The notes under the pieces: model-generated | Databases searched by the model: none | Told to the model about the DNA's origin: nothing | The model's input: the letters and a program-made list of their open reading frames with translations, nothing else | Position numbers and translations under genes: made by a program | NCBI GenBank assembly: GCA_000320545.1 | Contig: ADNK01000900.1 | Coordinates: 1-30,934, forward strand | Direction: 5' to 3' | Origin: Bigelowiella natans CCMP2755 | Taxonomy: Eukaryota; Cercozoa; Chlorarachniophyceae | Length of the DNA stretch: 30,934 bases | Shown here: positions 8,501 through 17,788 of the stretch, piece by piece | Layout: each line of letters opens with the position of its first letter | Numbering within the stretch: the stretch's first letter is position 1

Positions 8501-10550
8501 CATCAGCTGGGGGGGTCTTGTCCAGTAGCTCCGTTATCTGTCGGATGGTCTTGCCGGGGTTCTTCTTCCGTAGCTCGGTAGGTGTAGGTAGCTTGTTGTC
8601 CGCTAGGTCCATAAACTCTAACGCATTAACGCTTGACTCAGAGGTCCACTCGTCAAGCCGTATCATGTTCTGGCTGATGGTCCTGCCTGACTTCTTTGGC
8701 AACTTAGCAAAGTATATCTTGTGATTGTAGAATGATATGATCCCCCCTAATTTTTCTAGGGCATCCTGTCCGAGGAGTAGTTCCATGGATAAAGTCATGG
8801 CTACTCGGGTCTTGATTTGGGTCTCCGCGTCGCTGCCAGGTATCTGTAGCTTTAGCATTAGCTCACCGACGGTCTTCATGGAAGAGCTTCCGTCTGCTTG
8901 AGCATATTTACGTTCTTTCTTAGTCACTTGATCCAATAGTCCTAACCTTCTTACTGTGCTTAGGCTTATGAAGGACTTCGGCATGCTGCCACTATCCCAA
9001 AGGGCAGGTAGTTTCTTGTAGTCTCCGTAGCTGTCTTTAACTTTAACCTTGGTCATAGCAACTTTGATAGTCCTGTTAGCGTCTTCGTCATTAATGTTGC
9101 ATACTCCTAAGTTCTTTATGTCGTCTAGGGTCATGGGCTTGTCTTGGTCCTGCGTTGCTGGTACTGCTGTCTTCGTCGGCGCCTGCTTAAGGTGATCTAA
9201 TATTCCGTTTATCTGCTGCTGTATAGCATTGATACTGTTCTGCTTTTTGTTCTTATATTTATTGTTCTTCCCGTTGTTGCTGCCTTGCCATTTGCTGTTG
9301 TTATATCCTTGTCCTCTGCCTTTCTTTCTCTTTAACTTCTCGTAGTGTTCGTTGAGCTGCCTGATCGTCATCCTGGGTCGTCCTTCTTTCCTGTCTCTGC
9401 AGTCTTTAGCGGTGTGTTTCCCTTTACGTGAGCAGTATCCGCAACGTCGGTTACCTTCCCTGTCCTTGTACCAGTCTCGCTGCGGCTTAATAGCGTTAAT
9501 GTTTCCTATGCCAGGTACCTTAGGGCTGGTAAACTTGCGGTCCTGCTCCTGCTCGCGTAGGGATATAGCCTGCACTGCTGCCTCCATCGTGGTGTAGCCT
9601 TTCTCCGTAACGTAAGTGGATTCCTTTATCTTTAACTTGAACTCTTCAAACCTTGCCTGATCATCACCTGTGTTGTAATTAAAATCATGTAGTTCGTCGA
9701 TCATATCCTGGAAGCGCGTGGCAAAGTCTCTAACAGGTTCTCTCTCATGCTGCATCATTGCTCTGTATTTTCTAATAGCCTGGGGTAGGGAGTTAGCATC
9801 CTGTTCATTTACAAAAGCCTTCATTATCGCCTCAACGTCTCGTAGCCCACTAACTGTAGTGTGTATTTTCTCTAGCTGCCTGATCCGGGTCCTGCCTGTC
9901 TCGTAAAGGTCCATGGCTTGCTTTATTATAGCTAGCCATTTGAGCTTGTCGTTTTCGGTGGGGTTAGGGGTAAAGTCGCAGAGTATACTCCTAGCGTTCT
10001 TCCACCACCTCCTTGCCTCACCTCTTTTCCCGTTGTATTTCGTTATCATAACCGGTGCTGTTTTAACAGACATGAACTGGGTGTTCCGCTGTACCGGCTG
10101 CTGCTGCTTGACGGTGCTCTGGGTCGTCCCCCGCGAGGCGCCCAGACCCCCGTCGTTCCTAAACAAAGCTGCCCACTCTGGAGGTAAGTCTGCTTCGTAA
10201 TCCATGATGTCCTGCATGATAGCTGCCCAAACATCATGTGTCTGATACTTGTATTCTATCGATACTTTCAGTTTGGCGTAGTTGCTCGCCCTGGGTCGCA
10301 AGGCTCGTAATGCCATTACGACCTTCTTGCTTTCGGCGGCCACGTCCTCGTCGTCCGCCTCGTAGAAGTTCTCCAGTGCCTCTGCTGCTGCATCTGCTTT
10401 CTTAATCCCGGGTGCTGGTCCCGGCGGTGCCTGTGGAGGTGTTCCTCCTCCTTCCTTAGCGTCCGTATCGCCCTTCCTTTCCTGTTTCTGCTCGTGCCCT
10501 TGCACGGCCTGCGAGCCAAAGTCCTGCTGTTCTTCTAGCTGCTGTGACAT
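5577..10550 (-). CDS. Ty3/gypsy Gag-Pol polyprotein, single frame, 1657 aa
   Basis: One intact frame from an ATG 39 bp inside the 5' LTR. Domains in order: Gag-like region (to about residue 360); zinc knuckle CGYC...H...C (about 367-382), with five rather than four residues between the second Cys and the His; retropepsin with ALWDSGS, a DSG in place of the usual DTG (about 519); reverse transcriptase with SSLDKNESYMQ and VYVDDD (about 890); RNase H with WTDWSK and TDHKPL (about 1108); integrase with an HHCC-like module ending CRC (about 1237-1270) and a D,D-E triad in VQIDVYK (about 1303), HVDNET (about 1374) and KVERLH (about 1403); and an SH3-like tail (GQYVRAKVN...). About 110 further C-terminal residues, rich in Trp and Tyr, I do not recognise. 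No frameshift separates gag from pol, so Gag excess would need another mechanism. Confidence 0.95.
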   Translation of the reverse strand: MSQQLEEQQDFGSQAVQGHEQKQERKGDTDAKEGGGTPPQAPPGPAPGIKKADAAAEALENFYEADDEDVAAESKKVVMALRALRPRASNYAKLKVSIEYKYQTHDVWAAIMQDIMDYEADLPPEWAALFRNDGGLGASRGTTQSTVKQQQPVQRNTQFMSVKTAPVMITKYNGKRGEARRWWKNARSILCDFTPNPTENDKLKWLAIIKQAMDLYETGRTRIRQLEKIHTTVSGLRDVEAIMKAFVNEQDANSLPQAIRKYRAMMQHEREPVRDFATRFQDMIDELHDFNYNTGDDQARFEEFKLKIKESTYVTEKGYTTMEAAVQAISLREQEQDRKFTSPKVPGIGNINAIKPQRDWYKDREGNRRCGYCSRKGKHTAKDCRDRKEGRPRMTIRQLNEHYEKLKRKKGRGQGYNNSKWQGSNNGKNNKYKNKKQNSINAIQQQINGILDHLKQAPTKTAVPATQDQDKPMTLDDIKNLGVCNINDEDANRTIKVAMTKVKVKDSYGDYKKLPALWDSGSMPKSFISLSTVRRLGLLDQVTKKERKYAQADGSSSMKTVGELMLKLQIPGSDAETQIKTRVAMTLSMELLLGQDALEKLGGIISFYNHKIYFAKLPKKSGRTISQNMIRLDEWTSESSVNALEFMDLADNKLPTPTELRKKNPGKTIRQITELLDKTPPADDWDIDKGKKYINKILNEKYSDITKPTTKPSSKLTPVKIELKKGYEECIINDPEHRRPEADWEKIEWQINEWAKEGKIEPSNSPWNVRHVLAKKPTYPFFRLAHNFIRHNRVIKRIQTPTPRIDDVIEHVIGYKYYSSLDKNESYMQTPIHKTSRPITAFSSRHRKWHFVVFPYGLSISGDAFSSQNYRAYTHDGMASVLWVFVFVYVDDDIICTNTVVAQIFLLENIFIRFAHFGFTIRLQKCTFLATRIKWCGYYLEQGRITPNPEKVAALQQAPKPKNAKELKSFLQTAAWILRRFSPTYARTAAAFTTAYRKENSVGLSFAKVWAKAGLDAHFNNLIKLCSNTLLNAKLDTTRPATLWTDWSKLGMAAVLTQDQQIIRVWGRACTAAEAKYSPTKGEYKAMTEAQRKLRYYLLSVPSFTLMTDHKPLLGIDRKLEAPNDEYAAMRADTEEFRDKRTVVYAPGDKQLADYFSRLFEKKVPTQVTPMVNAITFEDGDFLPEPEELQHLQEHLDKYKHKHEVLSDRIYVYTNNVRRTYVPRRTRGALLFTAHGPAHVGENHITALLYHYYWPYKLKEIRTYLRGCRCSSLKAAGVATKESSKSRASKKIKARNFLDIVQIDVYKYDGYHYLTFVDVATGKCWVKKIIKVNVAKKNKGLYKQRLTNCYRTWESELQAIPDEVSINKIPKKLHVDNETSLLQLPHPNIDASPVYYAQSNSKVERLHRTLANLSRINSTTPDKIQGLVNDTFTSGGGIKDKEREEGDDNDDDTESEDEKVPYDGRVLKEGQYVRAKVNLRSRNKQDPFWGGVAKVTERKGRKQYYIYDGNRVTLRHISHLKNYDIGEKLLEDVKVNPTVWERAMPCLGPRPKFDVEYGNNKVRVNDDWRMKIVYLGYPGLRNMERVAMKIKDGKYQLLYLAVPDLPFEHWYKVLGDLDAEGWYGHEPKDEGEFWVSDKGDKVREESITWWLVKFRKR

Positions 10551-10572
10551 TGTTAGTCAAATCGTTTCCCGT

Positions 10573-10584
10573 GTGTGGAAGCCA
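10573..10584 (-). other. candidate primer-binding site
   Basis: On the minus strand TGGCTTCCACAC begins 5 bp after the 5' LTR. TGG is the expected complement of a tRNA CCA end. I could not match the rest to a specific tRNA, so self-priming or another primer is possible. Confidence 0.4.
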
Positions 10585-10589
10585 AAGGT

Positions 10590-10915
10590 TGTTGCGCGTA
10601 AGGTGTTCACAGGCCGAGGCGCTACGTGCACAAGTAGGCAGGGGGGGGGAAAGGCACGTTTGCTTCCTTTTGAAGAGTTGTGTTTATTTTTATTAAAGAT
10701 TATATTTTTATTAAATCGTGCACTGCGTAATCATTCGCGAAGCTTTCGCGAATGCCGCCGCACGTGGGGCAGCACACTTCCGGTGTGCTGCCATGAGTCC
10801 CGCCGGAACCCACGTGCCTATGCTGTATTAATATCTACGTTATCTATATTCTATATCCGCGACAACCCCTTTGTTGTCGCACGTGACTTGTGCCCGCGTA
10901 GTGGTACGCGCTACA
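10590..10915 (-). repeat. 5' LTR
   Basis: 326 bp, identical to 5200-5525, TG...CA ended, followed on the outer side by CGGC at 10916-10919. On the coding strand it contains two A-rich AATAAAAAT blocks that may act in termination or polyadenylation. Confidence 0.97.
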
Positions 10916-10919
10916 CGGC
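10916..10919. other. target-site duplication CGGC, right copy
   Basis: Matches 5196-5199 across the element. Confidence 0.8.
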
Positions 10920-11486
10920 GGACCCAGTTCAATGTTCGATGGTTCAATGTTCTTGTCTGAACGTCAAACGAGTGAAGTTGCGACGCCACCGCGCAACCGT
11001 TTCCCCTGCTTTCACAACCGGGTCATGCATCCCCTTGTTCCTGTGATGAATTGAACAATGGCACGCAGAGCGATCAGATCCTTCGATCGAAGGCACCGAC
11101 GCACCACACGCACGACCGCAAGAGTTCAAATCGACCACCTTGTTTGTTTGAACGTTGCGAGCATCGCGCATTGCTTCTGAGCTAGGATCTTGTGAGGGTC
11201 AGCAAGCGAGTCAACTGTGAATGAACAAACGGATGAACGATGATCACAACGAATGAACTAATTGAATGAGCGGGGCAACATCAAAAGGTTGTGCAGCTGG
11301 TGGACATCGTCAGAAAGACCCATGACCCATTGCAAATGTCATGATCATCGAAGCATGCGCCTGTGCACTTAGTGCTCGTCTTCGGTTGGATTCCGTCGGG
11401 ATTCTCGGATTTGACAAACAAAGCTTGAATGGAGGCCATTTTGACTGGTTTTGGCTTCGAACGTGGATGAATGCACATAAAACGCA
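10920..11486 (+). promoter_or_regulatory. 5' flank of the PA-TM-RING gene
   Basis: Together with 4935-5195 this formed a divergent gap of about 830 bp before the retrotransposon arrived. It contains short direct repeats (gttcaatgttc near 10926-10952) and many gaatga/atgaac words around 11217-11265. No exon was recognised. Confidence 0.4.
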
Positions 11487-13027
11487 ATGGTACTGGGAGG
11501 AGGGTCGAATTGGGGTAGGATTTTGTCTCCTTCCTTCCCTTTCCTTCTCCTTTCAATGATTACCCCAACGAGTGCAAACATCGAGCTCGTACTCAAAGAC
11601 TCCCTGAATGAAAACAGCACCACTTCGGTATCCGGAAAAGATGAAATCACATTCAAGCAAGCACAGCATGCACATTGATGTCTAATGTTCATGTCAAAAA
11701 CAGCTCGTTTTCAAGGAAAAAGCCGCACTTTTTGGAAAGGAACCGCCTTTTCACGTTCGTGGTAATTTGAAATACCTCGGAAGTGGATGCGAACCTTTGG
11801 AAGAAAAGTGGAATGGGATTGCGTTGTTTCAACGTGGAAGCTGTACCTTCTGGATGAAAGGATATCATGGAATGCGTGCAGGTTAAGTTTGGCGTTTTGT
11901 TATCATGACATTTCAATACTATGTTATTGATTACTGTTGACCTCAAGGAGCTTCTGCTGTGATTATCGGGAATCATTTTTCAACCAGTGCACTCATCACG
12001 ATGCATGCACCACCAGAAGTAGATGTTTTCTATTTTCTATTGTGTAAAATCTTCAAATCAAAACATGAATATTCACAGAAGGACGCTGATGTTCTGGATA
12101 TTCCAATTGTTTTCGTAAAAGGAGAGGTTAAAATTATCATATGTTTTTCTTTCACACTCTAAACCTTATTCTCTACTTAGGATAATCGGTGATGGCATCT
12201 TCATTTCGTGTAATTTCGATGTATTTAGTGCATGTTCTAAAACAGGCAAATCCAAGTGCTCCTGAACTCTTCCTCTTCTAATAAAGTTTTTATTGATGAT
12301 TTAACTCATGGATTTTCTTCTCCATCCGAAACCCATGGCCGTTCGCCCATAACACCGCATCCCCACATGGTAAACTAATCGGAAGCACGCTCACCGTCGG
12401 TTATAACATAATTTATTGCAGACGAGCACGCTTCAATTCATCGGCATGGTATTGTGTAGAGATTATATCTAGATATTGATATCACTTAGGTGATCTCATT
12501 AAACATTGAAGGTACTCATGTTACCCCCCTTGATATGGTGTATTCTGGCGGCTTCATACATGCTGCGGAGAATATTTCGGCGCTGGTCAGCAAGACAGCA
12601 GCGAGTATTGCATTTCAATGATGTGTTTTATGTTTGGTCATTAACGATACTGTCACAGATTTCTCGCCTGCGTGCTCTCAAGGTAAAGAGATATATCGTT
12701 CCTGAAGATGATGAGAAGGGAACAATTGCTTCTGGAAAAGTTTGTCACAACTCTTCCTGTGTAATTTGCCTTGAGGAGTTTAAACTGGGCACAAGTATCA
12801 AGGTAAATTTGAGCTTTTTGAAAACATTGCATTCTTCTCAATTCCTTTTATAGGTGTTACCGTGTAAACATGGCTTCCATTCTGAATGCATAGTTCCTTG
12901 GTGAGAGGTTTACACGAAGAGAAATTCAATTACTTAACATTGTGTATACAGGTTAAGGGATAGATCTGATAAGTGCCCCATCTGCAAGCAAACTATAGTA
13001 GTTCCATCAGGACGGAAAGTGCTGTAG
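11487..13027 (+). CDS. PA-TM-RING E3 ubiquitin ligase (RNF13/Goliath type), 336 aa
   Basis: Exons 11487-11627, 11704-11881, 11948-12018, 12079-12126, 12181-12188 (8 nt), 12246-12369, 12422-12448, 12512-12802, 12854-12900, 12952-13027. Domains: signal peptide (about 1-30); protease-associated domain with FGKEPPFHVRGNL, GIALFQRGSCTFWMK and AGASAVIIGN (about 55-150); membrane helix LMLPPLIWCILAASYML (about 200-216) followed by the basic RRIFRRW; RING-H2 C282, C285, C300, H302, H305, C308, C320, C323 (CVIC, CKHGFH, CPIC). In this family the PA domain faces the lumen of endosomes or vacuoles and the RING recruits an E2 in the cytosol. The 8-nt exon is needed to keep frame. A 42-bp in-frame segment (about 12620-12661) has GT...CAG ends and might be spliced. 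The gene lies head to head with the MOLO1/RING gene and tail to tail with Ras. Confidence 0.88.
12181..12188 (+). other. 8-nt microexon (gataatcg)
   Basis: Preceded by CTACTTAG and followed by GTGATG. Including it joins KGE to DNRQIQVLL in frame. Skipping it gives a stop within 12 codons of the next exon; reading through gives an immediate TGA. Confidence 0.6.
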
Positions 13028-13751
13028 TAAATTCAAGAATAACTCCATTCTGAAAATGACACTCTGGTTTTCCCACATTTTTCAGTTTTGGAAATATCTC
13101 GGATGTGCACAATTGTGCATTTGGTTGTGTGAACACATGAGAAGAGGAAGTCGATCCCACGAAGCCCTGGTACATGGATGACTTGGAATTAATCACTTTA
13201 TTGATTTACAAAGTATTTTTGCTAATCCTCAGCCGCAATCGGATATTGAAATATCACACCATGATGTGGAGACTACCCTACCTTCTCATCAAGATAATTC
13301 TTCTGACTGAAACATTCGGCCTATTTATCGAATTTCATGCTCTAGGTTCGGAAGCAATATTCTAGGGCAAAGATTTCTAGTAGCAAAAATTGTGCACATT
13401 CATAAAGCCACAAAGCTACGTAATGAAACACTCTAGCACTGCTAAAAGCTAGCTAGCATGTCTAGATGTGGCCGCATGCTTTTTTAGCGATGCATTTACC
13501 ATCGATCTAGTAGGTAGCAAATGAACACTGAATTGAAATCTTTGCACGTTCAAGCAGTGCTAGAGTGTCATTTGTCATTTGTCATGACCACATGAAACAA
13601 TCTAGCAATTGCTGCTAGCTGCTCAGGCATTTGCTCGATCATTCCACACTTGTAGAAGTGCGTGACCATGCGAAGCGCATTGCTAACTCTAGAGCTAGCT
13701 AGATTCAATTGACATATTGTCATGAAATGCGCGAACGTTATCTCGCAAGCA
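13028..13751. other. convergent spacer between PA-TM-RING and Ras genes
   Basis: No exon seen. The segment 13400-13740 is nearly free of microsatellites and dense in GCTAGC, CTAG and CATG words (gctagctagc at 13448, gctagc at 13615 and 13692). Similar sequence fills the two other convergent gaps at 19928-20828 and 24957-25463. Confidence 0.55.
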
Positions 13752-14750
13752 CTAAACTATGCAACATTTCCACTTAGGTTTCACTGTAGGTTCCACAATT
13801 GGTCTCTTTTTAATTGCATCGTATCTACGAATCTCGCGAACTAATTCGTAGAAAACCTTTTCGTTGTTAATTTTCTCCTAGAATTCGTAAAATTAGGTTA
13901 TCAGGGTAAATGGTAATCAAAATAATCCATTTACAAAACCTTCGCTGATGTCTCATAGAACGGACAACTCCACGTGTTTGCAATTTTCTGCCCCTCCATT
14001 TGATCAACCTTATTAACCAAAGTTGACTTCAGCAAATACACTACTACGGGTATGTCTTTATACCACACGTTCGTCCGAGAGATCACATTTGTTCCCAACG
14101 ACGACCATGGGAACTTCACTTGTATCCTTTGTTCTCAATATCTTTTCCCTAAGTTCAAGAACTTTCTCCTACAAGGAAATATAACTATAGAAGCATAGCA
14201 TCTGCTTAAATCCTAAGAACGTACAAATGATTGTCTGTCTGCTATACTGTAGACCAGCAAAAATCCTTTCCCATCTCTCATCCACTGATCCTAAGGAAAA
14301 ATCCTCATTAGGATAATCCCTCAAGTGCACAAAAAACTAACCTGCATTGAACTGAATTCGTCTTGGCCTGCAGTGTCGAGAATGTCGAGTAGAGCGACTT
14401 TGTTATCAATAACTGCTTGCTTTCGGTAAGAGTCTATCAAAAGAGTCATTCCATTAGAATCATACGTGGCAAAATTGTGACATACCTTCAATGGTGGGAT
14501 CGTACTCATCCAGGAAGTTGTCAGTCACCAATCTGATAGTTAAAGCTGATTTCCCAACAGCGCCACTTCCTAAAACCTTCAAAACAAAAATTTCCGCTAT
14601 TTCAGAGTGACCATTCGGCGCCATGGATGATTTCGAAGCGTAAATCATGAATACACTTCTTTCAATTTTTGTAAATGTCAGGTGGAGAATGTTGAAAAAT
14701 GACTGATCAAATACCGCAAGTTTGTATTCCAAAGTTTTGTGCTCGGACAT
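13752..14750 (-). CDS. Ras-family small GTPase, 194 aa
   Basis: Exons 14750-14715, 14576-14486, 14433-14342, 14290-14225, 14168-14064, 14008-13940, 13877-13752, all GT-AG and in phase. Motifs: P-loop GSGAVGKS (residues 15-22), switch I with [22 protein letters not shown] (G3, with the Gln61 equivalent kept), NKCD (G4), ETSAK (G5) and a C-terminal CCIV CaaX box for prenylation. The intact effector loop and CaaX place it with Ras/Rap rather than Rab, Arf or Ran. At the position of Ras Gly13 it has Ala18, within GSGA. Ras proper is generally absent from land plants, so its presence argues against a plant host. It is divergent from the P450 gene and convergent with the PA-TM-RING gene. Confidence 0.96.
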
Positions 14751-15890
14751 GGCAAGTGTTAGTTAACACTTGTAGTTATTGAGAAAACGTATGGGGCAAA
14801 CAAAGTCTAGGGTTGGTTGGTGGGTTGTTGTGAATCCAGTACCAACAAAATGACTGGTGTGTGATGATGGAAAATCGCAGCAAGTCCTACTTCTGCGACA
14901 TCCAATCTCTTTGATGTTCTCAAGTTTCTTCATCTTGCTGTTGCCTTCAGAACATTCCTGGAAAGGAACTTGGAACTTGGATCCAGCGCAACGAAATAGA
15001 GGAGGCACATATTTACTTTAGGTGAATTTCAGCTTTTAAGATGGATGCCACAGTGGCAGTACTGTACCACTTCTCGTGGGCCCATGGACATTGTGATACA
15101 GCTAAACATAAGAGCAAGTCAACAGGACCGAATGCATTTTAATAAATACGACAAGCTTTAATGTCGATTATCAGCTTAGATGGCCTTACATTTGAAGGCA
15201 TTTCTGCCCAAAAGAATGATGAGGGGGTGGTCCTTCCTAGCACAAGAGGAAGATCAAAGGGTTTTAGAAGACATGCGACACGAAAATGTGTTGGTCAAAC
15301 TCAGATCATATGATTTTAGCATTTTTACATTCTCTTCTAAATTAGCACATTATTTTATGCAAAATGGATGAGGGGAATCGCAAGATTTTCCTTCCTTACT
15401 AGATACAGTTGAAATATTGACTATTAATTTGAACTGAATTTGTTGTATTGTTGATAGCGTACAGAAGGCCAACTTTCCGTGTAAGCGTTTGGAACTGAAA
15501 GAAATTTAAGTCTTACTAGACATCATTTTGCATAATACAAGATGTAAGTCAAATAATATGATTTAATCCACAGACCTGTTAGTCGTTTAGCAAGGCTTAA
15601 ATCCGAAGTCGTAGATGTTGAAAACACGGTGATATTACATGATATATTTAGAGAATTAGCCTTCAAATAATACTGAACAGGTTGAACCAATCTCAAATCC
15701 ACATCAGGAGGTCTGTATGTGCTTTTCGTTGTATCCTCGTGGCTAGTGACTTTGTTTTTCTATTGGGGGATTTGTACCACCTGCTGTATTCGTCGTCATC
15801 GTTATCTGGCTGTCGGGATGTCTACAAAGCTGGCTGTTTATTTTATCTGACGACTGTCTGCTGTCACAAAAAAGCAGGAGGTGGTCAATT
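14751..15890. promoter_or_regulatory. divergent gap between Ras and P450 genes
   Basis: 1.1 kb with little microsatellite DNA. Small open frames exist on both strands (14763-15008 minus, 15180-15371 plus), but neither shows a domain or a good splice link to its neighbour. It probably holds both promoters and 5' UTRs. Confidence 0.4.
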
Positions 15891-16993
15891 ATGATGCCAA
15901 GGATCTTCGGGACGACGATTCTGGCGCTTTGTGCGTGCATAGCTCTGTTATACAAACTACAGGATCAAACCAGAAATCCTCGTCTTTTCGGATCCTCAGC
16001 ATTGTCAAACCGGAAGATCAGAGAAATAAAATCACGCAGGTGTGTGTGTGTATGTGTGTGTGTGTGTGTGTGTGTGACTGAGGGATCTGATTGATTTTGT
16101 TTGTGTGGTGCACTATGCGGTGGTGGAGTCATTTTTGTTCTTCTGATAGGCTCATGGGTTACTCCATATCACCGTCAATCATTCATTTCCGTCCTATTTT
16201 TATCATGCAATAGTTGGGCAAGACGACAGCATAATATCCTGTTTCGGAATAATAAGTGTTCTTCCTTTGGTGGTCTTCGCACTTCTACTGCTATCATACG
16301 TTGTCCGGCGATTGATGGGAGCTCGGCCAAGTCTACTGCTGAAACAGGTGGTGGTACTTTTCTATAATCCTTTCGAACAACTCTGGTCATAAACGAATCT
16401 CTATATGCGAATAATTTCTTACATGTATTTTTATCTCCTCTTCTACTAGATTCATCATCTGGAGGCTGTCCTATATCTCAAGCAAAGCAAATACTCTCGG
16501 ATTCATTTACAACCATCATTCCAACGGTCGGTGGGTCAAACGATTATGATGGTGATGATGATGATGATATCATTACTTTGCGACTACTAATGTATTACTA
16601 CCAACGAATATTCAGGGTAAAGGTTCAAGTAGTGATGAGGGCCCTGTACCGATTCCTGGACCTAGAGGATTACCTGCAGACTTAATTCGTAAAGAATAAC
16701 AATTTACTTATAGAAGAAATTTTTTAGAATAGCAGAAACTAAAGGAGAAGAGTATGGAATAACTAAGTAGTAGTAGTAGTAGTCGTAGTAGAGCAGCTTC
16801 TTCTTCTCTCCGTCTACTACTACGTACTTTGGCTTGTTCTTTGGCATTGTCGTCGTGCAGCACTACGTACTTTGGCTTGTTCTTTGGCATTGTCGTCGTG
16901 CAGCACTACGTACTTTGGCTTGTTCTTTGGCATTGTCGTCGTGCAGCACTTCCACGCTCTGTCTGTACATACTTATAATAACACATCATATTA

Positions 16994-17028
<35 letters not shown>

Positions 17029-17314
17029 CAGTAGTAGTAATGGGTACAGTACTACACGCATACAATAATGAGATTTGTGATCATTTGTTGTCGTGGTGGT
17101 GCGTGATAATATAAAATAGAAAACTCTTACCATGTGATGAAAATTCCTATCTATGGGATAGAGGAGGCCACGCTTAGGTAATTATGATGATGATGATGTG
17201 ATGATCGGTTGTTGTAGTATTTGTGAGGTAGTGACAGGGTGTGAGTGGTGGTGGTAGTAAATAGTATTAGACAAAAGCAGTAGCAGCAGCAGCAGCAGAA
17301 GAAGACAAGAGAGC

Positions 17315-17346
<32 letters not shown>

Positions 17347-17741
17347 AAGGTCATAAATCTCCACACCCCCATTACTTTCTCCGCCCTCCTCCTCCTCCTC
17401 CTCCTCCTCCTCCTCATCCTCCTCCCCCTCTATTGGGGTTTTGTGTGTTGTTATTGTGATGTGGTGTTGTTATTTAGGTGGGGTGATGCTTTTGGGCCTA
17501 TTGTCCGCTTCGATAACTCGAATCTCGGAATTAAATCGTGGGTATTCATAAATGAACCTGAGATCATTTCTCACGTGTGTTTCAAGAAGGCTGCCAACTA
17601 CAAGGAAAGGTGACAACTTGAGACTAATCGTCATGCTAATCTATAGTCTTCCTACTAATGCTTGGTGGTAACTGAATTTATATTTGCGAATTTCTATTGT
17701 ATCATAGACTTCTCTCTTCCTCTTCCTCCTCCTCTATTGTA

Positions 17742-17788
<47 letters not shown>

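Larger units (their letters stand above)
5200..10915 (-). mobile_element. complete Ty3/gypsy-type LTR retrotransposon
   Basis: 5716 bp bounded by two 326-bp LTRs that I found identical when comparing them base by base. It has 5'-TG...CA-3' ends, a 4-bp CGGC target duplication, a purine tract before the 3' LTR and one uninterrupted Gag-Pol frame (5577-10550, minus). The order protease, reverse transcriptase, RNase H, integrase is that of Ty3/gypsy elements; Ty1/copia has integrase before reverse transcriptase. Identical LTRs plus an open frame indicate a recent insertion. Unlike its surroundings it contains almost no microsatellite. It sits in the divergent gap between the MOLO1/RING gene and the PA-TM-RING gene, in the same orientation as the former. 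Confidence 0.95.

Noticed and set aside
5200-10915. Ty1/copia element or an endogenous retrovirus
   Set aside because: Integrase follows RNase H, which excludes copia; no envelope-like frame exists between pol and the 3' LTR.
10573-11046. 157-residue plus-strand frame over the LTR and its twin at 5135-5572
   Set aside because: Both are the same LTR read in the antisense direction; neither has a domain, and they lie outside the element's own coding frame.
12620-12661. 42-bp intron inside the large PA-TM-RING exon
   Set aside because: It has GT...CAG ends but is in frame, open and shorter than all other introns here, so the sequence cannot decide; left in the coding model.
15180-15371. 63-residue plus-strand frame as an extra gene or first P450 exon
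   Set aside because: No domain, no signal sequence, and no supported splice to 15891, where a good ATG and membrane anchor occur.
16814-16950. CRISPR-like array or coding repeats in the 43-bp units
   Set aside because: The units are contiguous tandem copies without unique spacers, lie in an intron, and have a period that is not a multiple of three.
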